Positions 35,211 to 44,517 of a stretch of DNA of 64,000 nucleotides are shown one piece after another. Source of the DNA: Oerskovia merdavium. Its GTDB lineage: Bacteria > Actinomycetota > Actinomycetes > Actinomycetales > Cellulomonadaceae. The notes below the pieces were generated by a model, which was not told the origin of the DNA, ran no database searches, and worked only from the letters and a program-made list of their open reading frames with translations. A program made the position numbers and the translations under genes. The stretch is from positions 355,754-419,753 of the forward strand of contig NZ_JACSQF010000001.1 of the NCBI RefSeq assembly GCF_014836755.1. Reading direction: 5' to 3'. Position 1 is the stretch's first letter. Every line of letters begins with the position of its first letter.

Positions 35211-36425
35211 GTGTCCTCCTCCACTCCTGCGGTGCGTGTCGCCGGCCTCGGCAAGACCTATCGCATCGGTCTCTCGGGCGACCGTCCGACGACCGCCGTC
35301 GAAGCAGCGCTTCGCTGGGCACGCAATCCGGTCCGCCGCGGGTCGCACGAGCTGTTCGACGCGCTCGACGATCTGACGTTCGACATCCCGTGGGGCGAGG
35401 CGACCGGCATCATCGGACGCAACGGCGCCGGGAAGTCGACACTGCTCAAGGTCCTGACCAGGATCACTGCCCCGACACGCGGCCGGATCGAGCTCAACGG
35501 ACGCATCGGGTCGCTCCTCGAGGTCGGGACGGGCTTCCACCCGGAGCTGACCGGCCGCGAGAACATCTACCTCAACGGCGCTCTGCTCGGGATGACGCGT
35601 GGAGAGATCCGGCGACACTTCGACGAGATCGTCGACTTCTCGGGAGTCGCGCAGTTCCTCGACACGCCCGTCAAGCGGTACTCCTCCGGGATGTACGTCC
35701 GCCTCGCCTTCTCCGTCGCGGCACACCTCGAGACGGAGATCCTGGCGATCGACGAGGTCCTGGCCGTGGGAGACGCCGAGTTCCAGGCGAAGTCGCTCGC
35801 GAAGATGCGCGACGTCGCGAAGGACGGACGAACCGTCCTGTTCGTGAGCCACCAGGTGCAGACGGTCACCGCACTGTGCACGTCGGCGATCTATCTCGAC
35901 AAAGGACGCCTGGCGTACGAGGGAGACGTCGCGGGCGCGCTCGACCTGTACCGGCGCAGCTTCGAGAAGTTCGCCCTCGAACAACGGGACGCCGGCACCC
36001 GGCCTGGATCGGGAGAGCTCCGGGCGATCGACGTGGAGATCGGCGAAGACCAGCTCGAGCCCGACGGGGAGAAGACGATCCTCGTCCGGGTCGGTGCCAA
36101 CCCGAAGCTCATCGGGAGCTACTTCGTGTCCTGCCACATCAACGACGTCAACGGCAGCGTCCTCGTGCAGTGCGACTCGCGCGTGGTCGGCGGGTGGTAC
36201 GACGCCGCGACGGAACACACCATCCGGCTGACCGTCCGGACGCCCTGGCTCAAGCCCGGCCGCTACACCGTGGACGTCTTCGTCTGCAAGACCGGTGTCC
36301 TCGACGCCTGGGAGGGCGCAGCCGGCTTCGAGGTGCTCCCGCACAACCCGTACCCCGAGCTGGCCGGCGACGAAGCGCTGACCAAGGGGCTCGTCCTCGC
36401 CGACTTCGACTACAAGGAGGACTGA
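35211..36425 (+). CDS. wzt: Polysaccharide ABC transporter ATP-binding protein with C-terminal glycan-binding domain
   Basis: 404 residues from the GTG at 35211. Walker A GRNGAGKSTLLK, LLEVGTGFHPELTGRENIYLNGALLGM, the short signature YSSGMYVRLAFS and Walker B ILAIDEVLAVGD identify the Wzt/TagH group. After about residue 260 a Wzt_C-like beta-sandwich (to the end) carries FVSCHINDVNGSVLVQCDSR and AATEHTIRLTVRTPWLKPGRYTVDVFV; in O9a-type systems this domain recognises the finished chain end. No ribosome site in front of the start. The permease follows after two bases. Confidence 0.94.
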   Translation: MSSSTPAVRVAGLGKTYRIGLSGDRPTTAVEAALRWARNPVRRGSHELFDALDDLTFDIPWGEATGIIGRNGAGKSTLLKVLTRITAPTRGRIELNGRIGSLLEVGTGFHPELTGRENIYLNGALLGMTRGEIRRHFDEIVDFSGVAQFLDTPVKRYSSGMYVRLAFSVAAHLETEILAIDEVLAVGDAEFQAKSLAKMRDVAKDGRTVLFVSHQVQTVTALCTSAIYLDKGRLAYEGDVAGALDLYRRSFEKFALEQRDAGTRPGSGELRAIDVEIGEDQLEPDGEKTILVRVGANPKLIGSYFVSCHINDVNGSVLVQCDSRVVGGWYDAATEHTIRLTVRTPWLKPGRYTVDVFVCKTGVLDAWEGAAGFEVLPHNPYPELAGDEALTKGLVLADFDYKED

Positions 36426-36427
36426 CC

Positions 36428-37246
36428 GTGGTTCAGACCGTCATCACGCCGCCCGGCCGGTTCGCCGCGCCGAACCTGCGGGAGATGTGGAACGCCCGGG
36501 AGGTCCTCTATCGGTTCGGCATGCGAGACATCGTCCTGCGCTACCGCCAGACCGCCGTCGGCGTCGTGTGGGTCCTGCTGCAGCCGCTCGTCTCGGCGGG
36601 CATCTTCTCGATCGTCTTCGGCCAGGTCGCGGGGCTGTCGAGCGACGGCAAGCCCTACTTCATCTTCAGCTTCGTCGGGATGCTCGCCTGGAACCTGTTC
36701 TCCCAGGTGCTCAACCGTTCGGCCGGCTCCATGGTCGGTAGCCAGGCGCTGATCTCCAAGGTGTACTTCCCGCGGATCCTCGTCCCCCTGTCGGGGATCC
36801 TCTCCGTCTTCGTCGACTTCGTCATCGCGCTCGGGCTCTGCATCGTGCTGCTGTTCGTCTACGGCATCAATCCTGGATGGCCTGTGCTGCTCCTCCCCCT
36901 CTGGGCGGTCCTGATCGCGTTCCTGGGTGCGGGACTAGGGCTGGCGGCATCGGCGATCATGGTCCGATACCGTGACGTGGCCTACGTGCTGCCCTGGCTC
37001 GTCCAGACCCTCATGTTCGCATCGCCCGTCGCGTACTCGGTCAGCGACGTCCCGTCGAACCTCACCACGCTGTTCAACCTCAACCCGCTCGCATGGTTCC
37101 TCGACCTGTTCCGCTGGTCGCTGCTGGGCACCCCCGCACCCGAGCCGTGGAAGTTCGTCGGCGCCGTCGTCGTCTCGCTCCTGGTGCTCACGTGGGGCAT
37201 GTTCGTGTTCCAGAAGTTCGAGCGCGAGTTCGCGGACGTGATCTGA
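36428..37246 (+). CDS. wzm: Polysaccharide ABC exporter permease
   Basis: 272 residues, ABC-2 type with six helices. N-terminal REVLYRFGMRDIVLRYRQTAVGVVWVLLQPL and QALISKVYFPRILVPLSGIL are the family hallmarks; NPLAWFLDLFRWSLLG lies near the C-terminus. GTG start follows AAGGAGG. With Wzt it moves undecaprenyl-linked glycan (or teichoic-type polymer) out of the cytoplasm. Confidence 0.95.
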   Translation: MVQTVITPPGRFAAPNLREMWNAREVLYRFGMRDIVLRYRQTAVGVVWVLLQPLVSAGIFSIVFGQVAGLSSDGKPYFIFSFVGMLAWNLFSQVLNRSAGSMVGSQALISKVYFPRILVPLSGILSVFVDFVIALGLCIVLLFVYGINPGWPVLLLPLWAVLIAFLGAGLGLAASAIMVRYRDVAYVLPWLVQTLMFASPVAYSVSDVPSNLTTLFNLNPLAWFLDLFRWSLLGTPAPEPWKFVGAVVVSLLVLTWGMFVFQKFEREFADVI

Positions 37247-38089
37247 GTGCGCCTCCACGCGTACGTGCTGGCTGCCGACCCGGCGTTCCTCGCCCAGAGC
37301 GTGCAGTCCTACTACGACGTGGTGGACCGGATCGTCGTGTCGTACGACGCGGAGGGTCTGTCGTGGACGGGTACCCCGATCCCCGTCGAGCAGTGCCTGG
37401 AGATACTGCGAGCCATCGACACCGAGGACAAGTGCGTGTTCGTCCCCGGGGCGTTCGCCCGCCTCGACCACGAACCCCTCGAGAACGACACGTACCAGCG
37501 CCAGACCGCGCTCGACCTCGCGTCCGAGGGCGCGGACTGGGTGCTCCAGCTCGACACCGACGAGGTGCTCCCGTCGTCGGCCCCGCTGGTGTCGGCCATC
37601 CGGTCGGCCGAGGCGTCGGGCCACGGTGGCGTCGACTACCCTGCGCGGTGGCTCTACGCCCGCGTCGGCCCTGGTACCTACCTCGAGGCCAGCACCCGAT
37701 CAGGCCGCCCGGCCGCGAGCTTCCCCGGACCGCTCGCTGTCCGGTCAGGGACCACGCTCAGACACTGCCGGCAGGCAGACGTACCGCTCTTCCGCGTCGA
37801 CCTGCGGCCGTGGAACACCGACCCTTTCCACCCGCGGACGGCCACGGTCCACGAGGTCGTGGGCCATGAGGACGCGGTGATCCACTACAGCTGGGTCCGC
37901 TCCGACGAGACCATGCGTCGCAAGTTCGGCTGGTCGGGACACACGGCCGTGTACTCGCGGCCCGACGTCTACGACGCCTGGGTCCGTCGTGCACGACACC
38001 CTCGACTCACCGCCCTCACGAGCCCCCTCCGCTCCCGAGACTGGTACCGCGTCACGCACGCTCCTGACCACCTGGAGGGCGAATGGTGA
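37247..38089 (+). CDS. GT-A type glycosyltransferase-like protein
   Basis: 280 residues, GTG start directly after the Wzm stop. It lacks the classical GT2 N-terminus but has a GT-A-like core: VQSYYDVVDRIVVSYDAEG, then the acidic motif WVLQLDTDEVLPSSAPLV (DxD-like, about 100), and HEVVGHEDAVIHYSWVRSDETMRRKFGWSGH near 205. It resembles uncharacterised glycosyltransferases of surface glycan loci. Overlaps the next gene by seven bases. Confidence 0.75.
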   Translation: MRLHAYVLAADPAFLAQSVQSYYDVVDRIVVSYDAEGLSWTGTPIPVEQCLEILRAIDTEDKCVFVPGAFARLDHEPLENDTYQRQTALDLASEGADWVLQLDTDEVLPSSAPLVSAIRSAEASGHGGVDYPARWLYARVGPGTYLEASTRSGRPAASFPGPLAVRSGTTLRHCRQADVPLFRVDLRPWNTDPFHPRTATVHEVVGHEDAVIHYSWVRSDETMRRKFGWSGHTAVYSRPDVYDAWVRRARHPRLTALTSPLRSRDWYRVTHAPDHLEGEW

Positions 38090-39075
38090 ACCCCACGGTG
38101 TCGGTCGTCATCATCACCTACGCTCGCCCGCACTTCGTGGGTGAGTGCCTGCGCCACCTTGCCGCCCTGCGGACGGCGCCCCACGAGGTGCTCGTGGTCG
38201 ACGCCTCCCCGGACCCTCGCACCCGCACCCTCGTGAGCGAGGACTTCCCGGACGTGCGTTACCTGCGCAACGACCTCGGACCGGGCACGATGCCCGAGTC
38301 ACGGCAGATCGGGTTGGTGAACGCGACCGGTGACGTCGTCGCGTTCATCGACGACGACGCGTACGTCGACCCCGACTGGCTCGACGAGCTCGTGCGGCCC
38401 TATGCCGATCCGAGCGTCGGCGGTGTCGGTGGGCGCGCCTCGAACGGGATCGACGGCGAGGAGTCGCGAGGGCTCGACCTGATCGGTCGCTTCCTGCCGG
38501 ACGGGCGGCTCACCGGGTACTTCGGGGCCGATCCGGGACGTTCGATCGACGTCGATCACCTCCTGGGCGCGAACATGTCGTTCCGTCGGTCCACGCTCCT
38601 CGCCCTGGGCGGCATTCGTGGCAACTATCCCGGCACCTGCCTGTGCGAGGAGTCGGACATCTCGCTGCGCGTTCGACAGTCGGGCCACCGCCTGGTGTTC
38701 ATGCCGACAGCCGTGGTGCGGCACGTCGCAGCCCCGTACCAGACCGGTGGACAGCGGTTCGACCGGAGATACCTCTACTACGCCCGGCGCAACCACGTGG
38801 TGCTCCTTGCCCGCGTGTTCGGCTTCCGCGCCCCGGTGCTGCGACGATACGTCCTGACCGCTCTCCGAGAGCAGCGTGACTACCTGCGGACGACCTACCG
38901 GTTGGTCCGCGGGCGGCCCGACCACGAGGGGGTCGTCCCCTCGAGACGGCGCCGGCTGACCGCCCCGGTCGTGCTCACCCGCTCGCTCGCGGAGATCATC
39001 GGACTGGGCGCCGGGTTCCCCGCCGCGCTCGTCGCCCGACGGCGGGACCGCGCCGAGGGGGTGTCGACGCCGTGA
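38083..39075 (+). CDS. Glycosyltransferase family 2
   Basis: 330 residues. GT2 core: VSVVIITYARPHFVGECLRHLAAL, VVAFIDDDAYVDPDWLDELV (DDD metal site near 88), GANMSFRRSTLLALGGI and CEESDISLRVRQSG. The C-terminal 90 residues carry one hydrophobic segment (LTRSLAEIIGLGAGFPAALVA). Overlaps both neighbours (ATG inside the previous stop region, four-base overlap with the next). Confidence 0.93.
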   Translation: MVNPTVSVVIITYARPHFVGECLRHLAALRTAPHEVLVVDASPDPRTRTLVSEDFPDVRYLRNDLGPGTMPESRQIGLVNATGDVVAFIDDDAYVDPDWLDELVRPYADPSVGGVGGRASNGIDGEESRGLDLIGRFLPDGRLTGYFGADPGRSIDVDHLLGANMSFRRSTLLALGGIRGNYPGTCLCEESDISLRVRQSGHRLVFMPTAVVRHVAAPYQTGGQRFDRRYLYYARRNHVVLLARVFGFRAPVLRRYVLTALREQRDYLRTTYRLVRGRPDHEGVVPSRRRRLTAPVVLTRSLAEIIGLGAGFPAALVARRRDRAEGVSTP

Positions 39076-40256
39076 GCCGAGGGGGTGCGGTTCTCGGACA
39101 CACGCATCTCCTCACTCCGGGGGACCACTACTCCCCCCGGACCGGCAGTGCCGTGCCCACCGTGGTGCACGGCCTGTGCGGTGCGACACCCACCACCGCA
39201 CCCCGCCCACGCGTCCTCGTCGCCCGTGGCACCTACTCCGAACGCTACGACAGTGCCGAGAGCGTCGAGTACCCCCTGCGCCCCGGCCGACGGACCGACC
39301 GGTACCTCGACCTCGCGCTCGCGCGTACCCTGGCCGTGCGCCCGGCAGCGCGCGCCACCCTGCGACCGGCGCTCACGGCGCAGTCGGACTGGGATCCCAC
39401 GGTGTTCTTCGCCCACAACCTGCCGCAAGCCGTCCCCTTGATCGACGCCGACCGGCACGCGCCCGTCCTCTACGCTCACAACCAGCTGCTGCGCACGTAC
39501 GACCGGCGCGAGGCCCGTCGCACGCTCGGCCCCGCCGCCGCGATCGTCGCGGTGAGCGACTATCTGGCCGAGGCGCTGGCCTCACACCTGCCTCCCGAGC
39601 TTCGTGACCGGGTCGTCGTGGTGCGCAACGGGGTCGACGCGGAGGCGTTCACGCCCCGGACGCGGACCGACGACGGTGTGCTGCGGGTCGTCTTCGTCGG
39701 GCGGACGATCCCCGAGAAGGGTCCCGACGTCCTCGTCGATGCGGTGGTACGGCTCGGGCGTCCCGACGTCCACCTCCTCGTCGTCGGGAGTGCGGGCTTC
39801 GACCCCGAGGCACCTCTCACCGACTTCGAGGCCCAGCTGAGACGTGCCGCCACCCCGGCCGGAGGACGAGTCGTCTTCCGTCGCTTCGTTGACCGCCCGG
39901 GGGTCGTCGACGTCCTGCGTGAGGCAGACGTCGCGGTCGTCCCGTCGCGATGGCCCGACCCCTGCCCGCTCACGGTGCTCGAAGGCATGGCCGCGGGCGC
40001 GGCCGTCGTCGGCTCCGAGATCGGCGGGATCCCCGAGACCGTCCGTGGCGCGGGCGTCCTGGTCGCACCGGGAAGCGTCGACGCCCTGGCGCAGGTGATC
40101 GAGGGACTCGCCGACTCGCCCGAGGAGCTCGCCCGCTGGAGCGATGCCGGTATCGACCGCGCACGCTCCCGGACGTGGTCGGCCGTCCGCCACGAGCTCG
40201 ACGACCGCCTCGCACCGTTCGTCGGACAGCGACCGGCCGACAGGAGAACGAGATGA
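39072..40256 (+). CDS. Glycosyltransferase family 4
   Basis: 394 residues, GTG start overlapping the GT2 stop. Motifs: VLYAHNQLLRTYD, VVVVRNGVDAEAFTP, VVFVGRTIPEKGPDVLVDAV, and the EX7E-like VVPSRWPDPCPLTVLEGMAAGAAVVGSEIGGIPE (Asp replaces the first Glu). The next gene's ATG lies within its last codons. Confidence 0.92.
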   Translation: MSRGGAVLGHTHLLTPGDHYSPRTGSAVPTVVHGLCGATPTTAPRPRVLVARGTYSERYDSAESVEYPLRPGRRTDRYLDLALARTLAVRPAARATLRPALTAQSDWDPTVFFAHNLPQAVPLIDADRHAPVLYAHNQLLRTYDRREARRTLGPAAAIVAVSDYLAEALASHLPPELRDRVVVVRNGVDAEAFTPRTRTDDGVLRVVFVGRTIPEKGPDVLVDAVVRLGRPDVHLLVVGSAGFDPEAPLTDFEAQLRRAATPAGGRVVFRRFVDRPGVVDVLREADVAVVPSRWPDPCPLTVLEGMAAGAAVVGSEIGGIPETVRGAGVLVAPGSVDALAQVIEGLADSPEELARWSDAGIDRARSRTWSAVRHELDDRLAPFVGQRPADRRTR

Positions 40257-41386
40257 ACGGCAGGATCGTCGACGTCTCGGCCCTGTCGTCGGACGACCTC
40301 GAGCGATGGCGCGCTCTCGCGGAAGACGTCGTAGAACCCAACGTCTTCTACGAGCCCGAGTTCGTCGTGCCGACGCACCAGCACTTCGGCGAGGGGCGTG
40401 GCATCCGGCTCGTCGTGGCCCTGTCGCCCGACGGGTCGTGGCAGGCCGCACTGCCGTTCGAGTCGGTCCCAGGAGACACGCGGTGGCCGTTCCCCCATGC
40501 GAGCAACGCGGGTCCGGGCCTCTACGAGTACACCTCGCTCGGCACCCCTCTCCTGCGAGGGGACCCGGCGGAGTCTGCGCGTGCGCTCCTGGACGCGTTG
40601 CTCGCGCACCGATCTGCTCTCGGCCGCGTCTTCACGTTCCACCTCGTCACGACGACCATGCCGGGGGGCCGCGCCCTCCTCGACGAGATCGCACGCAGGC
40701 GTTGCGCCGTGCACGTGTGGGGCACCTCGGAACGCGCCGCCGTGGTCGCGGCGGACCGCCGGCCGACGAGCTGGCAGGATCTCGTCTCGACCAAACGCGC
40801 CCGGGTGCTGCGGCGACGCCTGCGCCTGCTCCGGGACGCCCTGGGAGGTGACGAGCAGCACCCCCTCGCACTGGTCCGCTCGGCGCAAGACATCGACGCC
40901 TACCTCGCCTTCGAGATGGGCTCCTGGAAGGGCGGCGAGGACGGACCGGCTTTCGCACGGCGCGACGGAGGTGCGGAGTGGTGGCGCACCGTCTTCGAGG
41001 GCTTCAGCACCAGGGGCGACGGGCATCTCCTCGAGCTCACCGTCGATGGCGGGCAGACGGCCTACATGGGAACGTTCCTCAGCTCGGGCCGGAGCGTCTT
41101 CTGCATGTACGACGCATACGCCCCGGCCTTCGGCTCGTTCTCGCCCGGCTCGCTCGGGCGCTTGCTGGTCAACGAGCACTTCTCGGTCTCGGGGGCCTAC
41201 GACCTCCTCGACACCTGCATGGACCCGTCCCGCTATCCCGACCAGACACAGCACTTTCCCGACCGCGTCAGCACCGTGTCGCTGACGGTCGCCCTCGGCC
41301 CGTGGCCTGTCCACGGTGCCCTCAGGCTGCGGACCACTGCCGGGCGAGCGGTGCATCGCCTCCGTGACCGGCTGGGCGAGGACTGA
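40253..41386 (+). CDS. CelD/BcsL-type (Acetyltransf_6, FemAB-like) acyltransferase
   Basis: 377 residues from the ATG at 40253, with AGGAGAA in front and a four-base overlap with the glycosyltransferase. Parallel to the 31602-32747 product: PNVFYEPEFVVPTHQHF, then LVSTKRARVLRRRLRLLRD, AFEMGSWKGGEDGPAF, FCMYDAYAPAFGSFSPGSLGRLLVNEH and SRYPDQTQHFP. It is the last plus-strand gene and converges (18 bases) on the acyl carrier protein operon, whose loaded group it could transfer to the glycan. Confidence 0.75.
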   Translation: MNGRIVDVSALSSDDLERWRALAEDVVEPNVFYEPEFVVPTHQHFGEGRGIRLVVALSPDGSWQAALPFESVPGDTRWPFPHASNAGPGLYEYTSLGTPLLRGDPAESARALLDALLAHRSALGRVFTFHLVTTTMPGGRALLDEIARRRCAVHVWGTSERAAVVAADRRPTSWQDLVSTKRARVLRRRLRLLRDALGGDEQHPLALVRSAQDIDAYLAFEMGSWKGGEDGPAFARRDGGAEWWRTVFEGFSTRGDGHLLELTVDGGQTAYMGTFLSSGRSVFCMYDAYAPAFGSFSPGSLGRLLVNEHFSVSGAYDLLDTCMDPSRYPDQTQHFPDRVSTVSLTVALGPWPVHGALRLRTTAGRAVHRLRDRLGED

Positions 41387-41404
41387 GGTCGCGGCGGGAG
41401 AACG

Positions 41405-41671
41405 TCAGGAGGTGAGCGACTCGACCAACCGTGCCAGCGAACCGATGGTCAGGAACGCGTCGCCGGTCACGAAGTCGTCGTCGATCGTGATCTCGAACCG
41501 ATCCTCGAGCGAGGCGATGAGGTCCAGGACCGCGAGCGAGTCCAGCTCGGGCATAGCCCCGAAGAGCTCGGTCTCGGCGTCGAGGCTCGCAGCCCGGTCG
41601 GCGATGCCCAAGGTCGAGACGATCACCTCGACGACTCCGTCCAGGGTCGAACCCGTATCCGGATCTGTCAT
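41405..41671 (-). CDS. Acyl carrier protein
   Basis: 88 residues. Four-helix carrier fold with the phosphopantetheine site LDSLAVLDLI (Ser45), preceded by LFGAMPEL and followed by EDRFEITIDDDFVTGDAF. Not the fatty acid ACP by context: it ends an operon with a ligase and decarboxylase. Its ATG overlaps the decarboxylase stop by four bases, so a fixed ratio of the two is likely. It presumably receives the acyl or aminoacyl group made by the ligase. Confidence 0.92.
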   Translation of the reverse strand: MTDPDTGSTLDGVVEVIVSTLGIADRAASLDAETELFGAMPELDSLAVLDLIASLEDRFEITIDDDFVTGDAFLTIGSLARLVESLTS

Positions 41672-42921
41672 GACGTCTCCTTTGCTGGTGCATCTCCGAC
41701 GAGGACCTCGACGGCCTCGGGGTGGCTGAGGAACGCTGTGGGGCTCGCCGTCAGGCCGTAGGCCCCGGCCTGGAAGACAACCACGAGGTCACCTTCCGTC
41801 GCAAGCGGGAGGTCCAGACGATCACCGAGCAGGTCGAGCGGGGTGCAGGACTTGCCCACGACGTTGGTCGGCTCCGTGGGTGCTTCGCCCATCCTGTTGC
41901 CGATCGCCAGGGGATAGTTCCTCCGGATCACCTGACCGAAGTTGCCTGACGCGGCGAGCTGGTGGTGCAGTCCGCCGTCCACGACCAGGAAGACCTGTCC
42001 GCGAGACTCCTTCCGATCGATCACGCGGGTCACGTAGACCCCCGCCTCGCCCACCAGGTAGCGGCCCAGCTCGATGACCGGCTGTGCCTCGGGCAGGGCC
42101 CGCCCCAGTCGGTCGACGGCAGCGGCGAGCCCCGCGCCGACCGCCTCGAGGTCGAGCGGCGAGTCCTTCTCGAAGTAGGGGATCCCGAAGCCGCCGCCCA
42201 GGTTGACGTAGCGGACGGGGTCGACGCAGTCGGCCGCGAGCTCGACCACGAGATCGACGGTCCGTCGCTGGGCGTCGGCGAGCACCTCGGCGCTGAGGTT
42301 CTGAGACCCGGCGAAGACGTGGAACCCGAGCAGGTCGACGTCGGCCTCCCCGAGCCACCGCAACAGGTCGGGCACCGCCTCTGCGTCGACACCGAACTGC
42401 TGCGCACCACCACCCATGCGCATGCCTGACCCCTTGACCACGAAGTCCGGGTTGACCCGCACAGCGACGCGAGGACGGATCCCCAGGGCGTTCCCGGTCT
42501 CGGCGACGCGCACCGCCTCACCTCGCGACTCGAGCTCGATCGTCGCGCCCGCGGCCACGGCCTGCGCGAGCTCCTGGCGAGACTTGCCCGGTCCCGCAAA
42601 GCTGACGCGTGAAGCGGGGACGGTCGTGTCGAGCGCCGTGCGCAGCTCGCGCCCTGACGCGACGTCGAAGCGGTCCACCACCTGCGCCAAGGCCTGGACG
42701 ACCGGGACGAACGGGTTGGCTTTCACCGCATAGCTGAGCTGTACCGAGGGGGGAAGCGCGCCGCGAACCCGCGAGACACGCTCGAGGAGGCGCCCCCGGT
42801 CGTACGCGAAGTACGGGGTGGTCCCCACGCGCTGCGTCAGCCGCGCAAGGGGAACACCCCCGACGAGGAGCTCTCCGCCCTGAGTCCTGTAGGAGCCGAT
42901 CACCTGTTCGTGGCCGTTCAT
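41668..42921 (-). CDS. PLP-dependent decarboxylase, alanine-racemase fold (exosortase-associated type)
   Basis: 417 residues. N-terminal fold III PLP domain with the Schiff-base lysine in YAVKANP (Lys68), GPGKSRQEL, then VNLGGGFGIPYF, ELGRYLVGEAG (the variant of the usual EPGR phosphate-binding motif seen in the exosortase A-associated decarboxylase group) and a C-terminal beta domain with CTPLDLLGDRL and VVVFQAGAYGLTASPTAFLSH, like diaminopimelate/ornithine decarboxylases. It likely decarboxylates an amino acid or a carrier-bound derivative. Between ligase and ACP, overlapping both by four bases. Confidence 0.88.
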   Translation of the reverse strand: MNGHEQVIGSYRTQGGELLVGGVPLARLTQRVGTTPYFAYDRGRLLERVSRVRGALPPSVQLSYAVKANPFVPVVQALAQVVDRFDVASGRELRTALDTTVPASRVSFAGPGKSRQELAQAVAAGATIELESRGEAVRVAETGNALGIRPRVAVRVNPDFVVKGSGMRMGGGAQQFGVDAEAVPDLLRWLGEADVDLLGFHVFAGSQNLSAEVLADAQRRTVDLVVELAADCVDPVRYVNLGGGFGIPYFEKDSPLDLEAVGAGLAAAVDRLGRALPEAQPVIELGRYLVGEAGVYVTRVIDRKESRGQVFLVVDGGLHHQLAASGNFGQVIRRNYPLAIGNRMGEAPTEPTNVVGKSCTPLDLLGDRLDLPLATEGDLVVVFQAGAYGLTASPTAFLSHPEAVEVLVGDAPAKETS

Positions 42922-44492
42922 GAAGCATGCACCTCTCGCAGCGTCGCGCGGTCGAACTTTCCGTTCGGGCCTCGTGGCACCTCGTCGACCACGACGACCT
43001 CCGACGGCACCATGTAGCGAGGAACTTCCCGGCGCACGGCCGTGAGGAGCCGCTCGACGTCGACGACCGATCCGTCGGGAGCCGTCACCACGAGCAGGAT
43101 CGACTGGCCGAGATCGTCGTCGGGGACACCCAGGGCAACGGCGTCGCCGACCAACCGTGTCGCGTAGACCACCTCCTCGATCTCGGTGGGGCTCACGCGG
43201 TAGCCAGAGGTCTTGATCATCTCGTCCGCGCGTCCCACGAAGTAGAGGAACCCGTCGTCGTCGGTGCGCACCAGGTCGCCCGACCAGACGGCGATCTCGG
43301 GTGCTCCCCACCCGGCGCCGCTGCCCGGGACCGGCCTGAACCTCTCAGCGGTGCGCACGGGGTCGTTCCAGTAGCCCAGCGCGACCAGGGCACCACGATG
43401 GACGAGCTCACCGACCTCTCCCGGGCCGGTGCGGGAGCCGTCCGGCGCTACCACCAGAATCTCTGCGTTGGGGATGGCCCTGCCGATCGAGTCCGGGCGC
43501 CTGTCGACCTCGTCGGGTTCGAGATAGGTCGAACGGAACGCCTCGGTCAACCCGTACATGAGGAACGGCGCTGCCGACGGGAAGGCCGAGCGCAGCCGGT
43601 CCAGGACGGTTCGCGGCAGGCGCCCTCCTGTGTTCGCGAAGTAGCGAAGCGTCCGCCCTGCCTCTGCCCACTCCTGATCGGCGATCTGCCGCCACAGCGG
43701 AGGCACGCAGGTCAGTCCCGTGACCCCGTGCTGTGCACACAGCTTCACGACGTCCCGCGGGAGGAGGTAGTTCGTCAGGACGACGTGAGCCCCCGCTGCC
43801 AGGCCTGTCGTGAGCTGGCTGAGCCCCGCGTCGAAGCTGAAGGGGAGAACGGCCAGGAGGACGTCGTCCGGACCGTTGTGCAGGTAGGCGTTCACGCTGT
43901 CGGCCCCGGCCAACAGGTTGCGATGAGTGAGGGCGACCCCCTTGGGCCCACCCGTACTCCCCGAGGTGTAGAGGATCGCTCCGAGGTCGAGGTCGATCGA
44001 CCGTACCGCCGTCGCGCTCTCGTCGTCCGGACCACAAGGGGCGGTCAAGACGTCCCACGGGACGATGTTCGCCCCCGATCCCTCCTCGTGCGTGGCGGCA
44101 CCCACGAGCACGACATGACGCAGGGACGAGGCCTCCGCACGTGTCGCCGTCAGAGCCCTCCACCGGTCCGCGGAGGTCACGAGGATCGTCGCACCGCTGT
44201 CCCGGAGGATGTGCTCGACCTGGCGAACCTTGAGAACAGGGTTGATCGGTACGAAGGCAAGGCCCGCGGCCGAGGCACCGAGAATCGTCGTGACCAACTC
44301 GTGGCGCTTCTCCAGGAACACGGCCACGCGGGCACCCCGCTCGGCTCCGAGGCGAGCGAACCCGCGCGACACGTCCAGCGCTGCGCGGCGGAGCTCGCCG
44401 TAGGTCGACGTCGACTCGCGGTACGTGATCGCAGGCGCATCCGGGTCCCGCTCCGTCGCGAGCTCGACGAGGTCGAAGAGTGTCGTGAGCAC
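42918..44492 (-). CDS. AMP-forming acyl/aminoacyl ligase
   Basis: 524 residues from the GTG at 44492, chosen for its AAGGGAG ribosome site; an in-frame ATG at 44525 would add 11 residues and overlap the gene upstream. ANL-superfamily motifs: YTSGSTGGPKGVALTHRNL (about 175-193), MYGLTEAF, WSGDLVRTDDDGFLYFVGRADEMIKTSGYRVSPTEIE and the catalytic Lys in PNGKFDR (Lys512). It resembles the exosortase A system-associated ligase group found with a PLP decarboxylase and an ACP. It adenylates a carboxylate and passes it to CoA or the carrier. Overlaps the decarboxylase by four bases. Confidence 0.9.
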   Translation of the reverse strand: MLTTLFDLVELATERDPDAPAITYRESTSTYGELRRAALDVSRGFARLGAERGARVAVFLEKRHELVTTILGASAAGLAFVPINPVLKVRQVEHILRDSGATILVTSADRWRALTATRAEASSLRHVVLVGAATHEEGSGANIVPWDVLTAPCGPDDESATAVRSIDLDLGAILYTSGSTGGPKGVALTHRNLLAGADSVNAYLHNGPDDVLLAVLPFSFDAGLSQLTTGLAAGAHVVLTNYLLPRDVVKLCAQHGVTGLTCVPPLWRQIADQEWAEAGRTLRYFANTGGRLPRTVLDRLRSAFPSAAPFLMYGLTEAFRSTYLEPDEVDRRPDSIGRAIPNAEILVVAPDGSRTGPGEVGELVHRGALVALGYWNDPVRTAERFRPVPGSGAGWGAPEIAVWSGDLVRTDDDGFLYFVGRADEMIKTSGYRVSPTEIEEVVYATRLVGDAVALGVPDDDLGQSILLVVTAPDGSVVDVERLLTAVRREVPRYMVPSEVVVVDEVPRGPNGKFDRATLREVHAS

Positions 44493-44517
44493 GCGGTGCG
44501 CTCCCTTCCTGGGCTGC

